Source: Ovis canadensis (taxonomy: Eukaryota > Chordata > Mammalia > Artiodactyla > Bovidae). From it: a DNA stretch of 64,000 bases. Location of the stretch: NCBI RefSeq assembly GCF_042477335.2, contig NC_091250.1:133645384-133709383 (forward strand), given 5' to 3'. A model generated the notes under the pieces. That model was not told the origin of the DNA and searched no databases. It worked only from the letters and a program-made list of their open reading frames with translations. Of this stretch, positions 1 to 34,910 are shown one piece after another. Every line of letters starts with the position of its first letter. The first letter of the stretch is position 1. Made by a program: the position numbers and the translations under genes.

Positions 1-2368
1 CTGAGATCAGGAACAAGACAAGAGCGTCCACTCCCGCCACTCTTATTCAACGTAGTTTTGGAAGTCCTAGCTACAGCATTCAGAGAAGAAAAAGAAATAC
101 AAGGAATCTAGACTGGAAAAGAAAAAGCAAAGCTCTCACTGTTTGCAGATGACATGATGCTATACACAGAACACCCTACGGACACCATCAGAAAGTTACC
201 AGAGCTCATCAGTGAATTTAGCAAAGTCACAGGATACAAAACCAATACACAGAAATCACTCGCGCTCCTATATACGAACAAGGAAAAGTCAGAAAGAGAA
301 ACTAAAGAGTCGATCCTGTTCACCACTGCAACAAAAAGAATAAGACATCTAGGAAGAAACCCACCTAGGGAGACAAAAGAGCTGTGCACAGAAAATTATG
401 ACCCTGATTAAAGAGATGAAAGACAAGATAAACAGATGGAGAGAGATTCCATGTTCCTGGGCAGGAAGAGTCAGTACTGTGAAAACGACTATACTACCAA
501 ACACAATCTACAGATTCAACGCGACCCCTATCAAATTACCAGTGGCACTTTTCACAGAACTAGAACAAAAAATTTCACAGTTCATGTGGAAGCACAAAAG
601 ACCCTGAATAGCCAAAGCAGTGTTGAGAAAGAATGGAGCTGGAGGAAGCAACCTTCCTGACTTCAGATTATACTACAAAGCTACAGCCATCAAGACAGTA
701 TGGTACTGGCACAAAAACAGAAATATAGACCAACAGAATCAGATAGAAAGCCCAGAAATAAACCCATGCACCTATGGGTACCTTATTTTTGACAAAGGAG
801 GCAAGAATATAAAATGGGGCAAAGACAGCCTCTCCAATAAGTGGTACTTGGAAAACTGGACAGCCACATGTGAAAGAATGAAATTAGAGCACTTCCTAAC
901 ACCATACACAAAGACGAACTAATTGGATTAACAACCTAAATGTAAGACCAGAAACTATAAAACTCTTAAAGGGAAACATAGGCAGAACACTCGATGACAT
1001 AAATCAAAGCAAGAGCCTCTATGACCCACGTCCTAGAGTAACGGAAATGAAAGCAAAAGTAAACAAGTGGGGCCTGATTAAACTTAAAAGATTTTGCACA
1101 GCAAAGGAAACTATAAGGAAGGTGAAAAGACAATCCTCAGAATGGGAGAAAATAATAGCAAATGAAACAACTGACAAAGGGTTAATCTCCGAAATATACA
1201 AGCAGCTCATACAACTGAATACCAGAAAAAACAGACAACCTGATCCAAGGTGGGAAAAAAGACATGTCTCCAAAGAAGACATACAGATGGCTAACAGACA
1301 CCTGAAAAGACGCTCAGCATCACTCGTTATCAGAGAAGTGCAGATCAAAACTACCATGAGATATCACTTCACAGTGGTCAGAATCAGCTCAGTTCAGTTC
1401 ACTCGCTCAGTCGTGTCCGACTCTTTGCGACCCCATGAGTCGCAGCACACCAGGCCTCCCTGTCCATCACCAACTCCCGGAGTTCACTCAGACTCACGTC
1501 CATCGAGTCGGTGATGCCATCCAGCCATCTCATCCTCGGTCATCCCCTTCTCCTCCTGGTCAGAATGGCCATCATCAAAAAGTCTACAAACAATAAATGC
1601 TGGAGAGGTTGTGGAGAAAAAAGAACCCTCTTTCACTGTTGGTGGCAATGTAAATTGATACAACCACTATGGAAGACAGGATGGAGCATCCTTTAAAAGC
1701 TAGGAATAAACCACTCTATGACCCAGCAATCCCACTCCTAGGCATACATCCTGAGGAAACAACATGGAAAAGGATACGTACCCCAGTGTTCACTGCAGCG
1801 CTATTCACAATAGCTAGAGTGTCGAAGCAACCTAGATGTCCATTGGCGAATGAATGGATAAAGAAGCTTTGGTACATATACACAATGGAATGTTACTCGG
1901 CCATAGAAGGAACACATTTGAGTCAGTTCTAATGAGGTGGATGAACCTAGAGCCCATTACAGAGAATGAAGTAAGTCAGAAAGAGTAAGATGAATATCGC
2001 ATACTGACGCATACATGCGAACCTAGAAAGGTGGTGCCGAATAACTTGTTCGCAGGGCAGCACAGGAGAGGACAGACTTATGGACACACGGAGAGGGCAG
2101 GAGAGGGTGAGCTGTATGGACAGAGTAACACGGAAGCTCACGCCATGTGTAAAACAGACAGCCAATGGGAATTTGCTGTATGCCTTAGGGAACTCAAACA
2201 GGGGCTCTGTATCAACCTAGAGGGGTGGGAAGGGGAGGGAGCTGGGAGGCAGGTTCAAGAGGGAGGGGACATACGTATGGCTGATTCATGTTGAAGTTTG
2301 ACAGAAAACAACAAAATTCTATTAAGCAGTTATCCTTCAATGAAAAAACAAATCAATTTTTTAAAAAA
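1..2368 (+). mobile_element. LINE-1 (L1), 3' half of ORF2 plus 3' UTR
   Basis: This is a 5'-incomplete ruminant-type L1 on the + strand that runs in from the left edge. The reverse-transcriptase FADD box lies at 142-153 and is preceded by an in-frame TAG at 109-111. Further ORF2 C-terminal pieces follow in changing frames at about 398-922, 1047-1384 and 1570-1930, so the protein is broken by stops and frameshifts. The 3' UTR follows from about 1935 and ends in an A-rich tail at about 2338-2368. A 172-bp BovB fragment (1385-1556) is nested inside. It is not expected to make active protein. Confidence 0.9.
1385..1556 (-). mobile_element. BovB 3'-end fragment nested in the L1
   Basis: This antisense copy of the BovB 3' end is inserted into L1 ORF2. 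The L1 target TGGTCAGAAT is present on both sides, at 1375-1384 and 1557-1566. That is a perfect 10-bp target-site duplication and it fixes the borders. Only about 170 bp of the element's 3' end is present, so this is a 5'-truncated insertion younger than the host L1. Confidence 0.88.
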
Positions 2369-4218
2369 GCAACAACTCTTCAGCTCTCAGCTTTCTTTAT
2401 GGTCCAACTCTCACATGCGCACATGACTACTGGAAAAACCACAGCTTTGACCATATGGACCTTTGTTGGCAAAGTAACATCTCTCCTTTCTAATCTGCTG
2501 TCTAGATTGGCCATAGCTGTTCTTTCGAGGAGCAGGCATCTTTTAATGTCACGGCTGCAGTCACCGTCACCAGTGATTTGGGAGCCCAAGAAGAGAAAGT
2601 CAGCCACTGTTTCCTCTGTTTCCCCATCTGTCTGCCATGAAGTGATGGGACCGGATGCCATGATCTTCATTTCCTGAATGTTGAGCTTTAAGCCAACTTT
2701 TTCACTCTCCTCTCTCACTTTCATCAAGAGGCTCTTCAGATCTTTGCTTTCTGCCATAAGGGTGGTGTCATCTGCAAATCTGAGGGTATTGATATTTCTT
2801 CCAGCAACCTTGACTTCAGCTTGCGCTTCATTCAGCCCAGCGTTTCTCATGATGTACTCTGCATAGAAGTTAAATGAGCAGGGTGACAGTACACAGCCCT
2901 GACGTACTCCTTTCCCAGTTTGGAACCAGTCCATTGTTCCATGTCGGATTCTAACTGTTGCTTCTTGACCTGCATACAGGTTTCTCAGGAGGCAGGTAAG
3001 GTGGTCTGGTATTCCCTTCTCTTGAAGAATTTTCCACAGTTTGTTGTGACTCACACAGTCAAAGGTTTTGGTGTAGTCAATGAAGCAGGTTGTTTTTCTG
3101 GAACCCTCTTGCTTTTTCTGTGATCCAATGGATGTTGGCAATTTGATCTCTGGTTCCTCTGCCTTTTCTAAATCCAGCTTGAACATCTGGAAGTTCTCGG
3201 TTCACATACTGTTGAAGCCTAGCTTGGAGAATTTTGAGCATCGCTTTGCTAGTGTGTGAGATGAGTGCAATTGTGTGGTAGTTTGAGCATTCTTTGGCAT
3301 TGCCTTTATTTGGGATTGGAATGAAAGGTGCCCTTTTCCAGTCCAGTGGCCACTGCTGAGTGTTCCAAATTTGCTGGCATATTGAGTGCAGCACTTTCGC
3401 AGCATCATCTTTTCGGATTTGAGATATCTCAGCTGGAATTCCATCCCCTCCGCCAGCCTTGTTCGTAGTGACGGCTCCTAAAGCCGACTTGACTTTGCAC
3501 TCCAGGATGTCTGGCTCCAGGTGACTGATCATGCCATCGTGGTTACCTGGATCACTGAGATCCTCTGTGTGTAGCTCTGTGTATCCTTGCCATCTCTTCC
3601 TCGTGTCTTCTGCTTCTTTTCAGTCCTGTTTCTGCCCTTTTTGTGCCCATTTTTGCGTGAGGTGTTCCCTTGGTGTCTCTAATTTTCCTGAAGAGACCTC
3701 GTCTGTCCCGTTCTGTTGGTCGACTCCTCTTTCTGCACACTGATTCCTTCTCTCTCTGTGCTCCTCTTTGGGACTCTGCATTGAGCTGGGTGTGTCTTTC
3801 CGCTCCTCCTTCGCCTTTCACCTCTCTTCTTTTCTCAGCTATTTACAAGGCCTCCTCAGACAGCCGCTTTGCTCTCTTTGCATCTCTTTTTCTTGGGATG
3901 GTTTTGGTCACCACCTCCTGCACAGCGTTATGAATGTCCACCCATAATTCTTCACACACTCTGTCTACCAGATCTGATTCCTTGAATCTATTTCTCACTT
4001 CCACTGTATAATCATACGGGATTTGATTTAGCTCATACCTGAGTCATCTAGTGGTTTTCCCTACTTTCTTTCGTTTAAGGCTGAATTTTGCGATGGGGAG
4101 TTCACGGTCTGAGCCACAGTCAGCTCTTAGGGTCTAGTGGTTTTCCCTACTTTCTTTCGTTTAAGGCTGAATTTTGCGATGGGGAGTTCACGGTCTGAGC
4201 CACAGTCAGCTCTTAGGG
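2369..4218 (-). mobile_element. BovB (RTE-class) LINE, large 3'-truncated copy
   Basis: On the minus strand this reads as BovB ORF2. An endonuclease-side part lies at about 4218-3540, the upstream reverse-transcriptase part at 3532-3077, and the RT core plus C-terminal part at 3186-2380, with a frameshift near 3100. The RT active-site FADD box is at 2778-2767 (minus strand), preceded by L-R. The protein is not continuous. The last few hundred bases of a normal BovB 3' end are missing, because the element stops at the A-rich tail of the neighbouring L1. A perfect 86-bp tandem duplication lies inside it (4047-4218). Confidence 0.88.
4047..4218. repeat. Perfect 86-bp tandem duplication inside BovB
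   Basis: 4047-4132 and 4133-4218 are the same 86-bp sequence with no difference that I can see. The surrounding BovB is old and frameshifted, so the duplication is younger than the insertion or is an assembly artefact. Confidence 0.9.
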
Positions 4219-5333
4219 TGATGACAATGGTCTAGAGTTGCAGAGTGTGATAGCTGCATAGCACCAAATGTACCAGAAGCCCCTGAATTGTCCACTTCAA
4301 GATGATTGAATTTTCTATTATGTGGATTTCCTCTTCATGGAAAAAAAATGTTTGTTAGGTTTTATGAACGTTTCTTGCATTTATTGTGATGATTCAGTGA
4401 AAATTTTTCATTCATTGTTAACATGTTCAATGTTAATGTTTTCTAATGATACATCACTCTTACTTCCCTGAAATAAACTTAATTTGGTGCAATTTTTTTT
4501 GATACATATTGATAGATTTGATTTGTTAATGTTTTATTTGATAATCTCATATTTCTGTTTCTCAATATGACTAGTCTGTATTTTTAAAAATTTCATCGTA
4601 ACATCTGGATTTGATGTCTCAAGATTATTTGGGTAGCCTTCCTACTTCTTAATTACCTGAAATACTTTTACAAGATTTGGATTACCTACTTGTTAAATAT
4701 TTGATAGAACTTTTCTTTAAGCCATCTGCATTTCTGAATGGGGGTAGCTCTTTACACTGGTAATTCACTTTCTTTGCCGTTATTGGGCTATTTGGGCATT
4801 CTATTGTTTCTTGAGTGAGTTTTCTGCTTTGTTTGTGTTAGTGGTTTTCTGGCCTCATGGCTTGCAAGATCTTACCTCCTCAACCAGGGAGGGGACCCAC
4901 ATCCCGTGTTGGAAGTGTGCAGTCTTGAACCACTGGACCGCCAGGGAATCCCCTGAGGGAGTTTTGATAAGTCTAGTTTTTAAGAGAATGTTTTGTACTT
5001 GATTTAAGCTTTGAACGTGTTGGCGAAGTCAGTTGCAGGGTCTCCTTTTGATTTTAAAGTCGGGTTTGTCTGTGGTTGCACCTCACTGTCCAGGCCTAGT
5101 ATTGTTTAGTGCAGGCTCATTTCCTCATTTCTTCTTCAATCTTGCCACACTCTGACTTTTGTAGCTCGTATTAGTTGTCAATTGTTGTGTAATGAGGTTA
5201 CATCCAAACTCAGCGACAGAAAATCAGTAACTGGGGTTAGGCAACAGCTGGACTTGGTTTTCTTCATCCACTCTGGCAAGTGATTTTTTTAAAGTGGCCA
5301 GTTTTCTCTGTTTAGTTTTGATGTGATTGTTGC
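4219..5333 (-). mobile_element. Diverged antisense L1 remnants, interrupted by a SINE
   Basis: This AT-rich stretch shows word order typical of the antisense strand of L1 ORF2, clearest at about 4300-4840 and 4960-5060. It is much more diverged than the L1 at the left edge. A CHR-type SINE splits it at 4845-4952. The first 70 bases and 5060-5330 I cannot assign with confidence. No coding potential remains. Confidence 0.5.
4845..4952 (-). mobile_element. CHR-type tRNA-derived SINE, antisense
   Basis: The segment ends with the reverse complement of the usual head (CCAGGGAATCCC) and contains the antisense of the tRNA-like B-box region. This is the form of the cetartiodactyl CHR family. It is about 108 bp and inserted into the older antisense L1. 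Confidence 0.65.
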
Positions 5334-5706
5334 TTGCTCTTGTTCAGTCCCTAAGTCATGTCTTTTTGTGACCCGTGGACTGCAGCACACCACGCTTCCC
5401 TGTCCTTCACCATCCCCCAGAGTTTGCTTAAACTCACGTCTGTTTAGTCAATGAGGCCATCCGGTCATCTCATCCTGTCGTCCCCTTCTCCTGACCTCAG
5501 TCTTTCCCAATGAGTCAGCTCTTTGCACCAGATGGCCAAAGTACTGGAGCTTCGGTTACAGTATCAGTCCTTCCAACGGACAGTCCGTGTTAGTTTCCTT
5601 TAGCATTGACTGGTTGGATCTCCTTGCTCCGAGGAAGTCTCAAGTCTTCTCCAGCACCACAGTTCGAAAGCATCAATTCTTCAGCGCTCAGCCCTCTTTA
5701 CGGTCC
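5334..5706 (-). mobile_element. BovB 3' end, antisense
   Basis: This is about 370 bp of the BovB 3' region read on the minus strand: the C-terminal end of the RT ORF followed by the 3' UTR, whose end lies at about 5334. It carries many substitutions and small deletions against the better copies in this window (24520-25020, 55364-55864). The next 50 bases contain a motif resembling the end of a Bov SINE (GACACGACTGAGCGAC) but are too short to call. Confidence 0.8.
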
Positions 5707-8700
5707 GACCGCAACAGTTTAGCTCGCTCGGTGGGACACGACTGAGCGACCGAGTGTGCAGCTCCAGCAGGGCCTGAGCCCCTGGCCTCAGCAGCCCAGG
5801 CCCACGGGCCTCCTGCTTTGTGTTCCTCCAGAGGGTGTCCCCCGTGAGGGCCCTGTCTCAGGCGGGCCGGTGTGGGTGTCAGGACCGACGCACTGAGGTT
5901 CTGAGAGCAGCTTTCCGGGCCTGTGGCGGCTTCCTCATGGGTCGGCTCCATGTCTTGTCTCTGCAAGTCCTGCGGCAGCAGGTCTGGGGAGGCTTGTCAC
6001 GGGTAACGCCGGAGCTGCAAGTCTCTTTGCTTTACTTCTGAGATCACTCTCTGGTCTTACCTTCAGCACGCTCACAGTTGCCCTCTGTATTGGCTTTCTA
6101 GCATTGCCATATCAAAGCACCGCAGACTGGCTGGCTTACAGAACGGACGTTTGGCGGCTCGGTTCTTGAGGCCATGGGGGCGGCACGGGGCGCCTACTGA
6201 GCTGTGAGGGGGGACTCCATCCTGGTTTCTCCCTTCACCCTGAGGGATGCTGGAAGCCCTCAGCTTCACTGATCTCTGCCCACATCCTCTCCTCTTATGA
6301 GGATACCGGTCACGGTCAGGGCCCACCTTGCTGACCTCACCTCTCTCCAGACAAGGAAACACTTGGTGGTATACGGGGTCGGGGCTACAGCACGTGACCA
6401 GCAGGGCTGGGGCACAGTTCCATCCGTAAGTGTCCCTGTCATCCGGACTCAGCAAATAACTCACGAGTTCCAGGCTTTTGCTGAACTCACCCACGGGACA
6501 CATCTCAAGAGGACCTGCACGGCAGGACCCCTTCTCCCTCACCACCCAAGACGGCATCCTCACACTCAAGGAGAGCCTCCTCAGCCAGGAGCTGGGCAGG
6601 TGGCTTGCTGTGTGTGGGCCCTCCACATGCCTCGCACACCAGGGCGTTAGAAGCAGCTTTGGGGCAGCACGCCGTGTCTCATGGAGTCCTAGCCAGCCTG
6701 CCAGACCACCGACATTTACCTCGCTTATGATCGAGGAGATGGGACCTGGTCTGGCAGGGGAGAGCACCATCCCATGGCCACAGCTCCCGTCCACTGCCTT
6801 GGTGCCCCCCACAGCTGGCAGTCCCCCTGATGGGAGATGTCATGAGCCTCCTCCTCTCACAGCCCAAACCCCAAGGCTCGTACACAAGCTCTGGGGCGCT
6901 TTTCAGGCTGGACCACGAGTACTGTGGCATCTGTCCGTCTCTGCTTCAAGTGCGCCCGTGGCTGGCTTTGTTGACCTGGCCGGCGCCTGGTTGGCAGCCT
7001 GGTGCTCCCTTCCAGCAGCTCATCGAAGTTTCCAGGCCCCGCTTCAGCGGACCATGCGGTGATGCTGAGGTGGTACGGACCAAGACACCTGAAGCTTGGG
7101 ATGCAGCGACGGGCCCGGGGGGAGGCGCTGGCCTTGGAAGGTTGCTCAGGCAGTGGGAGCGAGGAAGCGAGGTCCCTCCCGGTTGGTTCCAGTGTGAAGG
7201 GGCCCGGGAGGGAGTGTGGCTCCCACACACGGCCGATGCAAGTGTTTACGTTGAATTCAGGGTCGTGGATGTGGCATGTCCACGCCGACCACGAGATCCA
7301 CCTGGGCCTCACGATCACAGCTCTGGGGACACGCGGTGGGGAGCCTGGGGCTTTGGGGCCAGAGCCCCGGTGCAAGGAGGGGTGCTCGGGACAGAGGGCG
7401 GGGGCAGGAGCGCACTCCTGGGCGCAGGACACGTGGGGGGACACGCGCCCGTCTCAGCTGGACCTGGCCCCTGGCGCTGGGGCTGCAGCACGGAACCCTG
7501 GCGGAAGGGCCCCTCCTGCGGGAGTTCAAAGTCTACTCCGGCTGTGGGAGCCTCTGCTCTCTGCCGCCCTCTCCCCACTGCATGTCCGGGGCTGCGGTTT
7601 CTCCCCCACTGACCTGCTGGCCCTCCAGCTTCCGGTGGAGGTAGACGGCCGCCTGACCCCGGGGTCCCAGCCCCAAGTCCTCCAGGACCCGCCACCTGCA
7701 GCCACGGCCAGCCTCTCCCACTGCTCTGGACTTCTCCTGGAGGGCCGGGAGGTGCCCCTGCCCTGTGCACTGCCCCTCCTGTCCAGGAGCAGGAGCCAGA
7801 CCCAGGCACCTGCCCTTGCAAGCCACGGTTTCCTGCCTCTCCCAGCCGTGCCCTGCCTCCTTTTCTGTACTGCCTTCCCAAGATCCCTGCGGGGCTGCCC
7901 CTTCCCTGCCTCAGACGCCATACCTGCTCCCTCCTCCCACTTGCCACAACCCTCTGCACAGCCGTTTCTGCTGCCTGCCCGCGCCCAAGCAGACCCTCAG
8001 GCACACTGACCTCAGTGGTGGTGAAAGTGGGGAGCGGCCTGTGTGCCCTGATGCCAGCGAGGGCAGCCAGAGCCACTCCTGTTCAGCCAGAAGCTGCTTC
8101 TGAGGCTGCCTTTCAGGCCTGCCGGGGACACAGCTTTCCTGGGGGGCGCCCATGATGTGCCTGCTGAGCCCAGGGAGAGTGGATGGCCCACAGCAGTGAT
8201 GGACACGGGGCACATGGCTGGTGTCCACGCTGCCCACTGTTTTAGAAATTATGCAGGATCTGAACAACATTCAGAGTGACTCAGAAACAGGACCTTTTCT
8301 TGTTCACAGAAAGTAAAATATTAACTTTTGGCGTTAGAAAAATTCTAGCATTTCTTAAGAAGCCCGGACTGCAGGGGCAGCCCCTCTGGAGACCTGGTGG
8401 GGGGATCTGGTCTCTTCCCGAAAGAACCAACACATTCCAGTCTCCTTGGGCCCATCTCTGCAGAGGGCTCAGTTAGGGAGGCAGAGCTGAAGCCCCAGGA
8501 CGTACTCTGGGTACACACGCAGGCCCAGCTGAAAGGCTGGGGCTCCTCCCAGGCCCCCCTTCCAGGGGGTGAGTCCTCCCGGGACGGGGCTTCACCAGGA
8601 GGTGCCAGCAGAGCTGGCCGGGTGGGTGGGTGCTCTGTCCTAGGTCCAGGCTTGCCCTGTGCTGTGGGGAAACAGGGGTGAGCCTCTCCCGGCCTCGTTG

Positions 8701-10079
8701 CCCGCCACCCCGGCCTTGGTCTGCAGGGCAGTTCTCTGCAGGCGATTCCGGGTCCTTAGGGCCATGCTCGAAGGTAGGGAGGGGTCAGGGGTGTTGGCGC
8801 ATCAGAGGCGGGAGCCTGCAGCCTGGGTGCCCTGGACTGGTCCTGAGGATGCAGGGAATACGTGTGGGACAGGCGTGTGGAGGGCTGGTCAGTTCCTCCC
8901 ACGCCTCCATCCAGCGGTCTCTCACCTCGAATGCAGAAGGGCAGGGGTGCAGACACCCTGTCCTCAGGGCACTCACAGGGCAGCGGGAAGGAGGCTCAGA
9001 CAAAGCTGAGTTCGACAGCAGGCATGGGGCATGGAGGAGAAACCGACCTCGGGAAGCGGGGAACCGGAAGGCATCAGAAACAGCAGATGCGGCAGTGGGG
9101 AGGAGGACGCCAGAATGAAGCACGAGGCAGGCGCGGAAGGAAGGCTGGGAGAGAGGCAGGGGGGTGCCGGGGCTCTCTGACCCACCCCGTGCGATGAGAA
9201 GCTGGCAGGGCTCTGAGCAGGGTATGGCGGAATCCGATTTCCGTTCTCACGCTCACTGCGCAGCTTGCTGGGCTGGAGAGGGGCAGGTGACCCTGGGCTG
9301 GGGCCCGGGGCAGGAAGGAGAACCCTGGTCTCGGACAGCAGGGGCTGGAGGAGTCGCCTCAGGGGCCCCATCCTGTTAACTGAGAGAGCCAGAGGGGTGT
9401 GCGGGCCAGACACGTGCCCAGGTCTGGGGGTCCGGGCTTTCCCTTGTGAGTGGTTTTGTCTGTGTTCAGGAAAGTTCTCTGAGACTTGCTGAATGTTCAT
9501 TTAACCCTGTTTTCTCATTTCCCCTAAATGTTCTAATAAACCCAATTTGGGAGGTAATCTCACAGGTGAGTACCAAGCACGAATCTGTAAAAGCATCTGT
9601 TCTGTGGCTAGATGCCCAGTTCCCCTATCGACGCTTATCAAACCCACCCACACTTTCTCACTGGCTTGTGGATGTGCAGGATGTGGAGGCCAGCTGCGCT
9701 CAGCACGGTTCCTCGCGTTTCACCAGCCCACTGCTGTCCTGCTCAGTGTGCTTTTCACCTGTGAAGACAGGGGCACTGCCCGTCTTCAAGGCCACCTGCC
9801 AGCATTCCCACTGCCAGGACACCCCTGCTCTAGACATCACGGTCTCCCAGGGTCAGCCTCCGTCCTTGCCCATGACCGGAGCACCTTGACCTTGGGGCCT
9901 GGCGACCCCCCACCCTGGAGAGCCCTCCTGACCCTCGAGTGCCAGGACCCCTCGGGAGTTCTGGAACGAAGCACAGGTCGCTCGCTGGGGCTGGGGGTGG
10001 GGTGGGGGAGGTCGGATTTACACCGACTTCGGCCACATACCTGGCCGCTTCCCAGGGACCACTTCCACAGCCCCGGTTC
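5707..10079. other. Gene-free DNA upstream of CTBP1
   Basis: This is GC-rich DNA with many long but unsupported reading frames on both strands. None shows a recognisable protein family, a splice pattern or codon-level conservation that I can identify. About 6085-6650 has the look of an old, decayed interspersed repeat, but I cannot name its family. A small AT-richer patch lies at 8240-8350. No gene is called. Confidence 0.5.
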
Positions 10080-10690
10080 CGGGGGAGCTGCCCCGCCCGG
10101 GCCTGTGCCCTCCTCGGTCCCCGGATCTCAAGCACAAGGGCCGGTTATCTCAGAGGAACCTCCGGGGGCGGCGCCGCTGCCTCCCCCGACCTCGTGGCCC
10201 CAAGGAGCCCAAAGGACCCTTAAAACCCGGGGTCGCAGACGCCGCTCGCTCGGCGGCCGGCGCGTGGGTGCGGGGATGGGAGCACTCGGGAAGGTGCACG
10301 AGGGGCTCAGCGGGCTCCAGGTCGGGGGGCCGCGGCGAGAGCGCGCGCGGGGCCCGCGGGGCGCCCGGCAGGTGCGGCCGGCGGGGCGGGGCGGGGCGCC
10401 GGGCCCGGGGGGCGGGCGGGGCGGGCGGGCGCGGCCTGCAGCCGCCCGCGTGGTCTGCGCGGCGCCCGCTCCTGGAAACAGGAGGCCGCCGCGCCGGAAG
10501 CCCCGCCCGCGCGCGCGCCCTGTCCCCGCCCGGTGGAGCGGCTGCTGGCGCGGCGCGGCGGCTCGGCACGGCGGCGCCCGGGCGCAGGCAAGCGGGCGGA
10601 GCGGCGGACGGCGCCCAGGCCGCGCCACGCGCCGGGCTCGCGGCGGAGCGCGCCGGACTGGTCGGGGCCCGCGGCCGCCCGCACCTTTCC

Positions 10691-33508
<22,818 letters not shown>

Positions 33509-34172
33509 CCCGGGCGGAGCTCTGCAGCCGGGGCGCCGGCCGAGCCCTGGACGGGTGTGTGCAGGCACGGTGCCTGCGGTGGCGGAGGCGGGCCGGACGC
33601 CGGGGCTGAGCTGGCGCCGCTGCCCGCGTCGACTGTAGTTGCCCCGTCCCGAGGGCCGGCCGCGCCCCGCGCCCCGCGCCCCGCGCCCTCCGCGTCCTCG
33701 TTAAGCAGCAGAAGTTAGTAGTGCGCTCTCCCTGAACGTCCTCGTCTGTGTACAGCCTCCAGAACAGCGCAGGTGTGCGTGCTCGCTGTGGGCAGGAGGG
33801 CCTCCTGCGTGTGGAGCGCCCCGCTCGGGCGGCTGGCAGACTTCTCAGGACAGTGACCCTCCCGTTTTCTTTCTACGCCACACAGCGCATTGTTTTTTCT
33901 ACCTGCTTGTCTTATTTTTAGAATAATTTAGAAAAACAGAACCAAGGCTGTCTTTCCTAACTTTGGCATGAACCCCTTGTTTCCAACGAAGACGGCATCG
34001 CGAGGCAGCCGGGTGGGAGCGCCAGGCCTCCCTCCAGCCGCGGGTGCAGCGCCCGGCCCGCGGTGCCGTCCTGCTGATGTGGTAGGCTAGCAATATTTTG
34101 GTTAAAATCATGTTTGTGACCGTAACCATTTGTATGAATTATTTTAAAGAAATAAAAGTCCCAGAAAGAGCC
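33509..34172 (+). other. CTBP1: CTBP1 3' UTR
   Basis: It starts GC-rich with a short 7-bp array (GCGCCCC, about four copies, 33662-33689) and becomes AT-rich after 33880. It ends at the poly(A) signal at 34151, with cleavage expected around 34165-34175. The end is inferred from the signal. Confidence 0.8.
34151..34156 (+). terminator. CTBP1: CTBP1 polyadenylation signal AATAAA
   Basis: A canonical AATAAA lies about 640 bases after the stop codon, in an AT-rich stretch just before GC-richer, non-conserved DNA. Confidence 0.85.
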
Positions 34173-34910
34173 AGCATGCCCAGCCTCTCTTTTAGCAGCT
34201 TTGTCTCACGGGCACACTGGTGAGGCCAGTCCTCTTCTTGGCCAGCGCTGGCGGCCTCGGAGCTGGCCGGGCAGCTCTGGGGGGTCCGTGCTGGGCTCCG
34301 CTTCCTCTGGCTTCCGGAGCTGCCCGCCCTTTGTGTCCTCGCTGGAACCTGGGGGTCCTCACTGCTCTCTGCTCAGTGCTGCCCGCTTCCTCCTGGGGGT
34401 CCTGAGCCTTGGTGACCGCCACTGCTGGAGCGGAGGCTTAGGAGAACACTGAGAGACTTGGTACAGGCTTTAGAAAATGACGTTGGTAAAGCTGTTCCCT
34501 TCAGATAAAGGAAGAGAATGAGACAGCTACAGCCAGGATCAGGACTCGAGGAGGTTGCCAAACAGTTCCCAGTGTCCATCAAATCACAGAGAATGTGATG
34601 AGGACTTGCTGGTGAGAGTCTAAGAGAGAACGCTGGCTAAACCAACACAAAGTAAAAGATCTGAATTGCTCTGTAACTTTCTAAGAAGTTAGACTTAAAA
34701 ACCTTTCTCAAAGGAAATTACAAATGGCCTCAAACCTTAGTTCTAAAAAATACTTAAGCAGAAAAAACCCACTGATTTCCTATTGACTTGAGAGGACAAA
34801 AAGGAGGTGCACTTTCCAATCACGTTGAGATTAACTTTCCAAATCCTTAGAGGAAAAAAAGATAATCCAGCCTCGTCTGAAGGAGTGAGCCAAGTGGGGG
34901 ACTGCTACCC
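34173..34910. other. Gene-free DNA downstream of CTBP1
   Basis: The first 280 bases are GC-rich. 34440-34880 is AT-richer and may be an old repeat that I cannot name. No gene is seen. Confidence 0.5.

Noticed and set aside
6072-6812. 246-codon minus-strand frame in an apparent old repeat
   Set aside because: No domain and strongly overlapping + strand frames. The region looks like decayed interspersed repeat DNA.
7002-8009. 335-codon + strand frame upstream of CTBP1
   Set aside because: No recognisable family, low-complexity Ala/Gly/Pro/Arg content, and equally long minus-strand frames in the same place.
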